Shown here: positions 16,843-25,743 of the stretch, piece after piece | Position numbering within the stretch: the stretch's first letter is position 1 | How the letters are laid out: each line of letters starts with the position of its first letter | Assembly: GCA_964479625.1 (NCBI GenBank) | Contig: CAYZMS010000001.1 | Location: 62,001-126,000, forward strand | Direction: 5' to 3' | DNA: 64,000 bases | From: CAYZMS01 sp964479625 | Lineage (GTDB): Bacteria; Bacteroidota; Bacteroidia; Chitinophagales; Saprospiraceae | Notes under the pieces: generated by a model | The model's input: only the letters and a program-made list of their open reading frames with translations | Database searches by the model: none | Told to the model about the DNA's origin: nothing | Made by a program: the position numbers and the translations under genes

Positions 16843-18978
16843 TTAAACCATATTGATTTTCTGCAAAAACTCTTCTTCGGTCCAAATCTTAATGGTGCCC
16901 AGTTCCTTAGCTTTTTTTAGTTTAGAACCTGCTTTTTCCCCTACCACTAATATGTTCAATTTTGAACTGACAGCACTTACCGTTCTGGCCCCTGCGGCAA
17001 TGGCTTTTTCCTGTGCTTCCTTTCGGCCCATTTGTTCGAGCGTACCGGTAAATAATATAGATTGCCCGAATAAGGGACCGGATGCTGTTTTTTTGGTGGG
17101 GCGGTCCTCTTCAGTTTGGCTCAGGTTGACGCCCAGGCTTTCAAGTTCCCTTAGCATTTCAATATTGGCCTCCTTTTGAAAGAACGCCATGATGTTTTCG
17201 GCAACAATGGGCCCAACGTCTTTAATGTTGGTATAGTCTTCCTGGGTCCAATTTTGGAGATCGAGTACGTGCTCGATCTCGGCGGCGATCAGACGAGAGG
17301 CTTTCTTCCCCAGGTGATGGATACTCAAACTATGCAATAGTCGATGGATAGGGTTACTCTTGGCTTTTTCTATCGAGGCTTTCATATTCGAGGCGGACTT
17401 TTCCCCAAAGCCGTCCAGTTCGGCAATTTGATTATAATCCAGGCGATAGATATCCGGAATACTTTTTACCCAGCCCAACTCGAAAAAGCGTTCAATTATA
17501 GACTTACCCAGTCCATCGATATCCATGGCCGGTTTCGAAACATGGAAGATGATCCGTTGCAGATCCTGCGCTCCACAAATACAGGTGGGGCAGCGCCAGG
17601 CGGCCTCATCGACTTCCCGAACCAGTTCCACGGGCTGTTCGGTGTCATTAATGGGGCAGTTTTTGGGGAATGCTATGGGTTGCTCATCACCGGTTCGCAA
17701 GTCAGCCATGGCTTTGACAATGTAAGGAATAACGTCCCCGGCTCTTTCGACCAGTACCATATCTCCGATCCTCAGGTCTTTACTGGTAATAAAATCCTCA
17801 TTATGGAGGGAAACCGAAGAAACAGTAACTCCGGCGAGTTGCACGGGTTCCAGTTTAGCAACAGGGGTGATGGAACCCACCTTCCCAACCTGATACTCTA
17901 CGCTCAACAGGCGGGTAGTAGCCTGTTTTGCGGCAAATTTAAAAGCCATGGCCCAGCGGGGGTGGTGACTGGTATACCCGCTTCGATCCTGCAACTCCCT
18001 GCTATCGAGTTTTACCACCATCCCATCAATTTCGTAGGGGTAATTTTCTCGTTTGGCCTGCCAGTCTTCGCAGAAGTTAATAACTTCCTGAATATTGGCG
18101 CAACGTTTGCGTTCCAGGCCGTCACGCGGTACTTTAAAGCCGAGTTGATCCAGCAGGTTCAGACTATTGTAATGGGTATCCAGTTGGGGCAGGTCCGCGC
18201 CTCCCTCGGTGTACCCGAAGGTATACACGAATGCTTCTAGTTTTCGTTTGGCGACTTCTGCGGGGTCTTTCATTCTAAGCCCACCGGTAGCCGTGTTGCG
18301 GGCATTGGCAAAAAGAGATAGGTCTTGGGCAGCGCGTTCCTTGTTGATCTCGGTAAATCGATCCTTTCGAATGAGCACTTCTCCACGAAGCTCCACCTTA
18401 TGCAAGCCATATTTCGAAAATTCCGCTGTTAATGGAATGGAGCGAATGACCCGGGCGTTGGCCGTGATCTCTTCTCCCAACCGACCATTCCCCCGGGTTG
18501 CTCCTCTCACCAGGTTATTGTTCTCGTATACCAGTGCAATACTTCCCCCGTCAAACTTGGGTTCGACAGCATATACAAGGTCATTATCGGCGGGTAAATT
18601 AAGTAGGCGTTTGAGTTGCTCATCCCAATCTTTTAGGTCCTCGGCATTATAGGAATTGGCCAGGGAAAGCATGGGATTCAAATGGGCCACAGATGGAAAG
18701 TCATTGGTCAGGTCGGTAGAAACCCGCTGAGTAGGGGAATCAGCAGTGATCAGGTCAGGGCGATCTGCCTCCAGAGCTTCCAATTGTTTGTAAAGCTGGT
18801 CGTACTCAAAATCACTGATGACCGGGTCGTTTAGAATGTAATACCGCCACTCATGATATCGGATCAACTGCCTTAGATCAGCTAGGTGTATATCTGCAGA
18901 TTGCTGATCCAGTCCCAGCTCCTTGAGGTAGAGCTGAGTGCGTGTTACGAGGGCTTGTTGTTCTTCAGGACTGTACAT
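16843..18978 (-). CDS. ligA: NAD-dependent DNA ligase
   Basis: A 711-residue bacterial replicative ligase that seals nicks with NAD as AMP donor. Domain order is intact: Ia (YHEWRYYILNDPVISDFEYD), adenylation domain with catalytic K141 in EPKFDG (usually KLDG or KIDG), OB fold, zinc finger, helix-hairpin-helix repeats and a C-terminal BRCT domain (about 636-708). The zinc site is unusual: C441 is followed by P-I-N, so the second canonical Cys is N444, while the second half reads CPTCICGAQ with C463, C466 and C468. C466 may stand in as the fourth ligand. The gene follows the pump operon on the same strand but is probably a separate unit. Confidence 0.95.
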   Translation of the reverse strand: MYSPEEQQALVTRTQLYLKELGLDQQSADIHLADLRQLIRYHEWRYYILNDPVISDFEYDQLYKQLEALEADRPDLITADSPTQRVSTDLTNDFPSVAHLNPMLSLANSYNAEDLKDWDEQLKRLLNLPADNDLVYAVEPKFDGGSIALVYENNNLVRGATRGNGRLGEEITANARVIRSIPLTAEFSKYGLHKVELRGEVLIRKDRFTEINKERAAQDLSLFANARNTATGGLRMKDPAEVAKRKLEAFVYTFGYTEGGADLPQLDTHYNSLNLLDQLGFKVPRDGLERKRCANIQEVINFCEDWQAKRENYPYEIDGMVVKLDSRELQDRSGYTSHHPRWAMAFKFAAKQATTRLLSVEYQVGKVGSITPVAKLEPVQLAGVTVSSVSLHNEDFITSKDLRIGDMVLVERAGDVIPYIVKAMADLRTGDEQPIAFPKNCPINDTEQPVELVREVDEAAWRCPTCICGAQDLQRIIFHVSKPAMDIDGLGKSIIERFFELGWVKSIPDIYRLDYNQIAELDGFGEKSASNMKASIEKAKSNPIHRLLHSLSIHHLGKKASRLIAAEIEHVLDLQNWTQEDYTNIKDVGPIVAENIMAFFQKEANIEMLRELESLGVNLSQTEEDRPTKKTASGPLFGQSILFTGTLEQMGRKEAQEKAIAAGARTVSAVSSKLNILVVGEKAGSKLKKAKELGTIKIWTEEEFLQKINMV

Positions 18979-19173
18979 GTTTTCAAGCTTTGAGACATAG
19001 ATGGAGCAAGAGGATTATGTATGGCACTGGTCTGGGACGCCTTTCAAAACGAAGACCTGGCGGGTGCAATTTACGTTTTCCTGAGCTATACCTGCTGAAG
19101 CTATTTTTTGAATGGTAGATAGTCTGGTCCAGATTTTTTTCTTATGTTAATAGGCTACACAAAATTTTGGATT

Positions 19174-20208
19174 ATGAGTTATAGCATANNNNNNNNNNNN
19201 NNNNNNNNNNNNNNNNNNNNNNNNNNNNNNNNNNNNNNNNNNNNNNNNNNNNNNNNNNNNNNNNNNNNNNNNNNNNNNNNNNNNNNNNAAACAAAGGCCC
19301 CCTTTTTCGAAGAGATCGAAAAAATAACAAATAGCCAGGCCCGGAAAGGCCTGGAAAGTATTGCTGTCGAAGAAGACCTGGAAGAGACCATCCACGACAT
19401 TCGAAAGCGTTGCAAGAAAATAAGAGCGGTCTGGCGTTTGACCCGCGATGATCTGGGGGCAAAAGAGTTTACCAACCGAAATGAATATTACCGGGATACC
19501 GGTCGTTTGTTGAGTGATTTCAGGGACGCTTCCGCAGTAATTGAATCTTTGGATAAACTGGAAGTTCAATATAAGGATGCAGTGTATGAATCTATTTTTA
19601 AAGAAGTCAGAAGGGCATTGGAAGCTCGCCGGGATGAGCTGATCCCGGATGCCGGTCGGAAGTCGGCCCTGTTTAAGCAGGTGAAGAAAAGAATCAAAAT
19701 GGGAATAGAGCTGGTAAATCCTACGGATCAGGTCTTCAGTGGCTGGGAAGGGACGGTAAACAGCCTCAAAAGAACCTATAGTCGCGCCTATTCCTTACAC
19801 CGGAAACTGAAAAAAGACCCCTCACCCGAAAACGTGCACCAATGGCGTAAGCGTACTAAATACCTGCGGTATGAGTTACGTTTACTCAAAAGGGTCTGGC
19901 CACAGCTTTTCAATCCCTGGCGCAAGGAGCTACACCGCCTGAGCGACTTTCAGGGGGATCATCACGACCTGCATGAGTTAAAGAAAATCCTGGCGGACCT
20001 GAAAGGGGTTTCGAAAGAAACTAAAAAAGCCCTTTTCGCTCTGGCGAATCAACATCAGGAGCAGTGTTATCTGGAGGCCATGGCTCTTGGAAGTCGATTG
20101 TACGTTGAAAAATCCAAACCCTTTGCCAGGCGCATGGCTGGATACCTGGAAAGTTGGGGAGAGCAGCCCAAAAGGGCTAATGCAAAACTGGCGGCTACCG
20201 CTTTTTAG
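19174..20208 (+). CDS. CHAD domain protein, interrupted by an assembly gap
   Basis: A CHAD (conserved histidine alpha-helical domain) protein; such domains bind inorganic polyphosphate and are often found on granules. The start is probably the ATG of MSYSI at 19174, just before the 100-N gap; the frame across the gap is arbitrary, so the first 30 or more residues are unknown. After the gap the two CHAD halves are clear: IHDIRKRCKKIRAVWRL with RLLSDFRDASAVIESL, then VHQWRKRTKYLRYELRLL with LSDFQGDHHDLHEL, rich in the conserved His, Arg and Lys. No CYTH domain is attached. It overlaps the convergent membrane-protein gene by 14 bp. Confidence 0.8.
   Translation: MSYSIXXXXXXXXXXXXXXXXXXXXXXXXXXXXXXXXXXTKAPFFEEIEKITNSQARKGLESIAVEEDLEETIHDIRKRCKKIRAVWRLTRDDLGAKEFTNRNEYYRDTGRLLSDFRDASAVIESLDKLEVQYKDAVYESIFKEVRRALEARRDELIPDAGRKSALFKQVKKRIKMGIELVNPTDQVFSGWEGTVNSLKRTYSRAYSLHRKLKKDPSPENVHQWRKRTKYLRYELRLLKRVWPQLFNPWRKELHRLSDFQGDHHDLHELKKILADLKGVSKETKKALFALANQHQEQCYLEAMALGSRLYVEKSKPFARRMAGYLESWGEQPKRANAKLAATAF
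19189..19288. other. Scaffold gap (100 N)
   Basis: Exactly 100 undetermined bases, the customary placeholder for a gap of unknown size. True sequence and length are unknown, so the N terminus of the CHAD gene and the order of the two contigs depend on scaffolding. Confidence 0.98.
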
Positions 20209-20611
20209 TAAGGTTATATTCAGTGCTTTTTTGTCTTCTGGCAGTTTGCCATTCCAGCCGGGCTAAAAAGAAGATGATCAGGATCTCGCCTGTAAAATAA
20301 AGGAAATCCCAGGTGGTCACCCGGGCACGCCAGTATAGCATAAGCCCAAGGGTAAGGCAGGAGTACAGCAGGTTGGCCACAGCAATTATTCTTAGATATT
20401 TCTTGTGGTCTTTTTTTAACCAGAGCCAGCAAGTGGAGGAGTAAATAAAAAAAACAAAAGCAATTAGCGCCAATTTGTATAAAACGGCCTGGGGCATGTG
20501 AAAGTATTGATCCAAGTTTACCAGGACAATTCCCAAAAGGAAGGCAGAAAAAAGAGCACCAATACTGTCAAGCAGGAAAAGTCGTTTTGGTGGAAGGTAG
20601 GGGAGTTGCAT
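20195..20611 (-). CDS. Small four-helix membrane protein of unknown function
   Basis: A 138-residue protein with four predicted membrane helices (about 13-30, 44-64, 74-93, 101-117) separated by short charged loops, and a basic C-terminal tail. I recognise no family. It is convergent with the CHAD gene, overlapping it by 14 bp, and starts 20 bp downstream of the next minus-strand gene, so the two small membrane-protein genes may be cotranscribed. Confidence 0.6.
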   Translation of the reverse strand: MQLPYLPPKRLFLLDSIGALFSAFLLGIVLVNLDQYFHMPQAVLYKLALIAFVFFIYSSTCWLWLKKDHKKYLRIIAVANLLYSCLTLGLMLYWRARVTTWDFLYFTGEILIIFFLARLEWQTARRQKSTEYNLTKKR

Positions 20612-20631
20612 GGATGTTGGTTTCCTGTATG

Positions 20632-21147
20632 CTAATCAAATCGAATGCGTATGCCAAGTTCGCCCTGGATAGGGGGTGCGTATCCGGCACCAGTATTTTT
20701 TTGGTAAATAGACCGGATGTCTTCATTGTATAGCCGTACCGCTGACCGTTGAAATGAACCGGAGATAATCTGTAGCAGTATCCCGGCACCAAAACTGTAG
20801 GCACCCCAACGCACCAAATTTGAACTTATTTGTGCATCCTCTTCCGCCACCAGTATACCACTCATTAGGAATACACCGCCCAAGCCATAGCCGGTAATGC
20901 TTAGTTGATTAGTAACAGTAGCGGTGCGAATATGATCTTTTGCGGCAGGGTGATCCGACATAAACCAGTCCATCACGGGTAATCCCATCCTTTTTCCGTC
21001 CAAATAGTAAGTAGGCCCAAGTGTCCCTTTTTTTATGACGATGGTGTCCTGGGCGAGGGCATGGAATGTTTTTTGCCCCCTGGCGGCAGATAGCCCCAGC
21101 AGGAAGGCAATTAGTAAAACGGGGTATAATTTGGGTTTCAAACGCAT
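20632..21147 (-). CDS. Exported protein with membrane segments, unknown function
   Basis: About 171 residues from the ATG at 21147, chosen because it gives a clean signal peptide (MRLKPKLYPVLLIAFLLGLS, cleavage near ARGQ); an in-frame ATG 33 bp upstream is possible. The body has a short extracytoplasmic stretch and two hydrophobic segments (ITGYGLGGVFLMSGILVA and WGAYSFGAGILLQIISG), the second followed by a typical SAVRLYN tail ending in RIRFD. The layout resembles small Bacteroidota envelope proteins, but I cannot name a family. Confidence 0.6.
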   Translation of the reverse strand: MRLKPKLYPVLLIAFLLGLSAARGQKTFHALAQDTIVIKKGTLGPTYYLDGKRMGLPVMDWFMSDHPAAKDHIRTATVTNQLSITGYGLGGVFLMSGILVAEEDAQISSNLVRWGAYSFGAGILLQIISGSFQRSAVRLYNEDIRSIYQKNTGAGYAPPIQGELGIRIRFD

Positions 21148-21438
21148 TTTATCTAATGAAGAAAAAAATTTGCCTTTCAAAGTATAACATCTTCATTCTG
21201 GAAGCGATGATCTACAAATTTAAAATGAACTGCCCTGATAAAATCACCTTTCTGCAAACAAATTTTGAATGGGCATTTTCCATGCAGCAAAGTTTTTTGA
21301 AGGTGCTTTTTCCTTATGACTCCTCGCCGGACTACTTCGTCGCAAGCCGGTGATGCTGCTTTTAAAAAGTGCCTGGTGGCAAATAACTTATCGGTACTGA
21401 TCCGGAAAAATACCCTGGAAGTAGAGGTTGCTTTAGTG

Positions 21439-21837
21439 TCAATCATTTAAAGGTTCTGCGGCATACCGGCTTACGGCAGAGGTGTGCAGCCGACCATATC
21501 GAATGACCACCACCTGCCGCAAGATCTCGTCATCCCTGATAACGCTGAGAACGAATTTTCCCCTGTCGAATACGCGGAAATTAAAATCACGGGCATAGTT
21601 ATTCTGTTCATTAAAACGACTTTGATAAAGAACTGGCCCGTGTAATTGGTTGAGCCGCACTTCCGTAGCCTCCCCTTTAAGGTTATCAATGGTAACCCTT
21701 AAGATGCCGGGAAGGGTGATCTCTGAGTCAATATTTATAGAACTAGGAGATTCCAAGCGGGTGAATTGGGCACTTTGTCCATAGCATAAAGCCGGAATAA
21801 GCAACAAGCTTAGAAATAGTAGCAGATGGTATTTCAT
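21439..21837 (-). CDS. Small secreted protein of unknown function
   Basis: A 132-residue protein with a clear signal peptide (MKYHLLLFLSLLLIPALCYG, cleavage before QSAQF). The rest is beta-rich and resembles one immunoglobulin-like or sorting-type sandwich (LPGILRVTIDNLKGEATEV, FRVFDRGKFVLSVIRD), similar in size and pattern to stand-alone C-terminal domain-like proteins of Bacteroidota, though the usual T9SS signatures are not convincing. It is divergent from the TetR gene across 246 bp. Confidence 0.6.
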   Translation of the reverse strand: MKYHLLLFLSLLLIPALCYGQSAQFTRLESPSSINIDSEITLPGILRVTIDNLKGEATEVRLNQLHGPVLYQSRFNEQNNYARDFNFRVFDRGKFVLSVIRDDEILRQVVVIRYGRLHTSAVSRYAAEPLND

Positions 21838-22018
21838 TCGGTATAAGTTTTAGAAAACATCGGTGATTTTTTGAAAAGCCACAAGGTTGAATATTTGGGC
21901 AAATCGAATTCTCCTGTTTCCTTATTTGGAGCAATTAATTTAATCAAAACTATTCTTGCAACTTGATCTGGGGGAGAAAGTTTTAGTTTTTTCCCGTCAA
22001 AATCAGTTTTTAAATTAA

Positions 22019-22065
22019 GTTCTAAAATAGTTGCGGTATTAGAGACTTTGTTCTAATTTTAGTTG
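22019..22065 (+). promoter_or_regulatory. Imperfect direct repeats upstream of the TetR gene
   Basis: GTTCTAAAATAGTTG (22019-22033) and GTTCTAATTTTAGTTG (22050-22065) are similar blocks with a 31-bp period, about three helical turns, ending 18 bp before the regulator start. They are a candidate operator pair for autoregulation. No binding site for this regulator is known to me. Confidence 0.4.
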
Positions 22066-22083
22066 GATTAAACGAGAAACAGA

Positions 22084-22722
22084 TTGAGCGCTACCAAAGA
22101 AAAGATACTGGAGGCAGCCTTGCAACTTTATAATGATAAAGGTGCAGCCAATGTGACTATGCGTATTATTGCGGGCGACGTGGGTATCAGCTCAGGTAAT
22201 TTGGCTTACCATTACAAGAACCAGGATTATATTATACAAGCGCTTTTCTGGAAAATGGAAGCCGAACGGGACCGGATTTTGTCAGGGGTACAGGAAGTGC
22301 CTTCTTTCGAAAATATCAATGCTCAAATCCTTCCCCTTCTTGAATTGGCTAACCGGTATCGGTTTTTTCATATAGACAGGATCCACATCCTACGGTCGTA
22401 TCCAAGAATTGCCGAATTACAGCAAGCTTATTTCGAGCGCTCCATTGCCTATATTCGGGCAGTAATCGATCTGTCGGAGAGCAAGGGCAATCTATCCCCC
22501 CGCCTAACAGCTGGGCAACGGGACCGTCTGGCCCATACGGTCTGGATGGTCATGACCTTCTGGTTGGAACAACTCATTATGCGGGGGATCGATTCTTTGA
22601 AGATCAAGGATCTGCGGCAAAGTGTATGGGATCTGGTCCTTCCACACCTAACCGAAAAGGGAAGAAAACAATTTGAGCAACTTTACCAGAATGAGTATGC
22701 GTCCTTTAAATTCGAAGATTAA
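22084..22722 (+). CDS. TetR/AcrR family transcriptional regulator
   Basis: A 212-residue regulator with an N-terminal TetR helix-turn-helix (about 5-52: EKILEAALQLYNDKGAANVT ... ISSGNLAYHYKNQDYIIQAL) and a helical ligand-binding domain. The start is a TTG: no ATG or GTG lies upstream in frame near enough, and the first internal ATG (residue 26) would cut into the HTH. The gene overlaps the acyl-CoA carboxylase beta gene by about 32 bp, so it heads the catabolic operon and probably represses it, with an acyl-CoA or acid as ligand. Atu/Liu-type operons use regulators in the same position. Confidence 0.88.
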   Translation: MSATKEKILEAALQLYNDKGAANVTMRIIAGDVGISSGNLAYHYKNQDYIIQALFWKMEAERDRILSGVQEVPSFENINAQILPLLELANRYRFFHIDRIHILRSYPRIAELQQAYFERSIAYIRAVIDLSESKGNLSPRLTAGQRDRLAHTVWMVMTFWLEQLIMRGIDSLKIKDLRQSVWDLVLPHLTEKGRKQFEQLYQNEYASFKFED

Positions 22723-24295
22723 TATACGTTCGGCGGAGTTTTCCCAGCGTAGAACGGCCATGTTGGCATTATTGGAAGAGTTGGGCGAATACCTGGAGCA
22801 GAGCCGGTTCCAGGGGAAAGAACGGCATTTGAAAAAAGCTCGTGCTCAGGGAAAGTTACTGGCCCGAGAACGCCTGGAGTTGTTATTGGATGAACACAGT
22901 CCGTTTCTGGAGTTGTTACCCTTGGCTGGGCTCGGAGGTAAAGGCTTCGGGCCGGGAGGGACTACCGTTGGTGGTATCGGCCTGGTGGAGGGACGCCTTT
23001 GCATGGTAATCTCAAACGTTGGCACAAATAAAGGAGGGGCAGTAGACTATGCTACCTTACAAAAGAGCCTTCGACTTGGGGAGATAGCTTTTGAGAATGC
23101 CCTGCCGGTCATTAACCTGGTCGAATCGGCCGGAGCAAATTTGCCCGAGCAGCACCAGATCTTTAACTATGGGGGAGCCAGCTTTCGAGATATCACCCGG
23201 CGCTCCAAAGCCGGGTTAACGACTATCTCTGTGGTTTTCGGTAATGCGACTGCTGGTGGAGCTTATGTGCCCGGGATGTCAGATTACAGCATTTTCGTTA
23301 AAGGGCAGGCAAAGGTATTTCTGGCTGGCCCGCCCCTGGTGAAAATGGCCACGCAGGAAGTTACCGATGACGAAACCTTGGGGGGAGCAGAAATGCATGC
23401 CCGGACCTCAGGAGTTGCCGATTACCTGGCCGAAACGGAGCTGGAAGGCCTCCAGCTTGCCCGGGAGATCATTGGAAATCTAAAGCCTGCCCAATCAGGC
23501 TTACACCCGACAAGCCCCGTGGAGCCTCCGCTTTATGAGCCGGACGAGCTCTGCGGTCTTATTCCGGTTGATTTAAAACAGGGTTTCGACATGCGGGAAG
23601 TTATTGCCAGAGTTGTCGATGGTTCCCGTTTCAGTGAATTTAAACCAGAATGGGGGTCCACCCTCGTTACCGGCTTTGCCAGGGTGCATGGTTACCGGGT
23701 GGGCATACTGGCAAACAACGGTGTATTATTTTCTGAAGCCGCAAATAAAGGAGCCCATTTTATTCAGCTTTGTAACCGGGAAGAGACCCCCCTTTTATTT
23801 TTCCAGAATATTACCGGCTTCATGGTGGGGAAGGATTACGAACAAGGGGGCATTATTAAGCACGGGGCCAAAATGATCAATGCTGTTTCCAACAGTGAGG
23901 TACCCGCCATTACCATTATGATGGGGGCTTCCTACGGAGCCGGTAACTATGCAATGATGGGCAGGGCTTATCAATCCCGGTTTTTATTCACTTACCCTGC
24001 TTCGAAAATAGCTGTAATGGGCCCCAAACAGCTTTCAGGGGTTATGGAGATCATCCAGCGGGATGCCGCCCGGAAAAATGGGCTGGAATTTGACGAAATG
24101 CAGGCGAAAATGCTGCGCGATCACATGATAAAGGAAGTGGATGATAAGTCTACAGCCTGGTACTCCACAGGTCACCTGTGGGACGACGGTGTCATTGACC
24201 CCCGGGAAACCCGTAATTACCTGGGCTTTTGCCTGGCGGTAGTACACAACCAATCGTTCAAGACTGATAATCGATACGGTGTATTTCGAATGTAA
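22691..24295 (+). CDS. Biotin-dependent acyl-CoA carboxylase, carboxyltransferase (beta) subunit
   Basis: About 534 residues from the ATG at 22691 (a nearby ATG at 22697 or a TTG at 22673 are alternatives). It has the N- and C-terminal crotonase-like carboxyltransferase domains (LVESAGANLPEQ, GNATAGGAYVPGMSDY, VFLAGPPLVKMATQEV, LGGAEMHARTSGVADYLA; then FFQNITGFMVGKDYEQGG and MMGASYGAGNYAMMGRAY). The oxyanion Gly-rich loops are intact. The pattern fits the methylcrotonyl/geranyl-CoA carboxylase side of the family better than propionyl-CoA carboxylase, but the substrate is not fixed. It pairs with the alpha subunit at 25740, and its start lies inside the regulator gene, so translation is coupled. 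Confidence 0.92.
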   Translation: MSMRPLNSKINIRSAEFSQRRTAMLALLEELGEYLEQSRFQGKERHLKKARAQGKLLARERLELLLDEHSPFLELLPLAGLGGKGFGPGGTTVGGIGLVEGRLCMVISNVGTNKGGAVDYATLQKSLRLGEIAFENALPVINLVESAGANLPEQHQIFNYGGASFRDITRRSKAGLTTISVVFGNATAGGAYVPGMSDYSIFVKGQAKVFLAGPPLVKMATQEVTDDETLGGAEMHARTSGVADYLAETELEGLQLAREIIGNLKPAQSGLHPTSPVEPPLYEPDELCGLIPVDLKQGFDMREVIARVVDGSRFSEFKPEWGSTLVTGFARVHGYRVGILANNGVLFSEAANKGAHFIQLCNREETPLLFFQNITGFMVGKDYEQGGIIKHGAKMINAVSNSEVPAITIMMGASYGAGNYAMMGRAYQSRFLFTYPASKIAVMGPKQLSGVMEIIQRDAARKNGLEFDEMQAKMLRDHMIKEVDDKSTAWYSTGHLWDDGVIDPRETRNYLGFCLAVVHNQSFKTDNRYGVFRM

Positions 24296-24420
24296 GCGGG
24301 AACTCCCCCACAACAAATACCCGGGTAGTTCATCGGGCAGAAAATTAAACCTTAAAGCAAAACGTACTTGGTCGCCCCCTCTTTGGTTTTTGGAGGAGAA
24401 CGACCTTAAAAAAAGCAATC

Positions 24421-25743
24421 ATGAAAAGCGTATGCGTAATCGGAGCTGGCTGTTCGGGAATTACAGCCGTAAAGAACCTGCTACAGGCAGGCCTTGAAGA
24501 GGTAGTTTGCTATGAGCAAAACGATCAGGTGGGCGGGAATTGGATATACAGCCCAAAGGCTTCCCACTCCAGTGTTTGCGAAACTACCCATATCATCAGT
24601 TCGAAAAAACTGTCGGAGTATATGGATTTCTCCATGCCCGTGGATTATCCCGATTACCCTTCTCATGAGCAGGTCTTGGCCTATTTTCAATCCTATGCGG
24701 AGCATTTCAACCTGTTGCCGTATATTCAGTTCAATACCCGGGTAGAACGCGTGGAGCAATTACCTGGTGGTCGCTGGAAAGTGCTTACCAGTGAAGGGGA
24801 TAGTAGGACATTTGATTTCCTTTTCGTTTCCAATGGCCACCACTCCGTGCCGCGCCACCCCCAGCTACCTGGGAATTTTACCGGACAATATCTGCATGCC
24901 CATGATTATAAAAACAATCGCTCTTTCGAGGACGAACGGGTATTGGTGATCGGAGCCGGGAATTCGGGTTGCGATTGTGCGGTGGAGGTCAGCCGGGTGG
25001 CCCGGCAGGCATCTATCAGTTTACGTTCTTCCCAATACATCATTCCCAAGTTTTTTCTGGGAAAGCCAGCCGATACGTTCAATGCTGGTATGGAATGGTT
25101 GCCAAACTGGCTGGCAGAGCGTATTCGAAAGCTCAGCCTGCGTATTCAATTGGGTCGTTACCAGGATTACGGTCTCCCCGAGCCTGATTTCCCGGTTACC
25201 AAGAGCCATCCCACCCTCAATTCTGAATTGCTTTACAAGATCAGGCACGGCAAGGTACACGTTCGAAAGGGGATACAGGCCGTGGAGGGAAAGACCATAA
25301 CGTTCAAAGATGGCAAGCAGGAAGAGTACGATACCATCATCGCCGCGACTGGCTACAAGATCGCCTTTCCATTTTTCGAAAAGAGCTTTATCAATTACGA
25401 GGAGGCAGATCGGATTGAGTTGTACCTTCGGATGTTCCACCCCGAGTTTCCCAGCCTGGTTTTTATTGGCCTGTTCCAACCCCAGGGAGCCATCTGGCCC
25501 TTAAGTGACTATCAGGCTAAGTTGGCTGCAAATTATGTAATGGGGCGCTGGCAGTTACCTGCAAATATCGCTGAGTTGGCCAGCAAAGAGGCTGACACCA
25601 TCAGCAAGCAATTCTTGAAAGCCAAACGCCACAGCATTGAGGTGCATTATCATCCCTTCCTCCGGCAATTGGAGCAAGAGATCCCGGTTGACGCTCCGGA
25701 ATGGTCACAAAGGCACCAGCAACAACTATCCCCTAGAACATGA
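24421..25743 (+). CDS. Flavin-containing monooxygenase-like protein
   Basis: A 440-residue two-dinucleotide-fold flavoprotein. The FAD motif is at the N terminus (VIGAGCSGITAVKNLLQAG), followed by VGGNWIY. The FMO signature region reads FVSNGHHSVPRHPQLPGNF with HAHDYKN, the NADPH motif is VIGAGNSGCDCAVEV and the C-terminal ATGY motif is present (IAATGYKIAF). This places it with group B monooxygenases that oxidise N, S or ketone groups with NADPH and O2. It sits between the two carboxylase subunit genes and overlaps the alpha gene by 4 bp, so it belongs to the same operon; its substrate there is unknown. Confidence 0.9.
   Translation: MKSVCVIGAGCSGITAVKNLLQAGLEEVVCYEQNDQVGGNWIYSPKASHSSVCETTHIISSKKLSEYMDFSMPVDYPDYPSHEQVLAYFQSYAEHFNLLPYIQFNTRVERVEQLPGGRWKVLTSEGDSRTFDFLFVSNGHHSVPRHPQLPGNFTGQYLHAHDYKNNRSFEDERVLVIGAGNSGCDCAVEVSRVARQASISLRSSQYIIPKFFLGKPADTFNAGMEWLPNWLAERIRKLSLRIQLGRYQDYGLPEPDFPVTKSHPTLNSELLYKIRHGKVHVRKGIQAVEGKTITFKDGKQEEYDTIIAATGYKIAFPFFEKSFINYEEADRIELYLRMFHPEFPSLVFIGLFQPQGAIWPLSDYQAKLAANYVMGRWQLPANIAELASKEADTISKQFLKAKRHSIEVHYHPFLRQLEQEIPVDAPEWSQRHQQQLSPRT

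Noticed and set aside
21177..21446. 89-codon minus-strand frame between two envelope-protein genes
   Set aside because: Overlaps the neighbouring gene ends and has no recognisable domain, membrane segment or start context.
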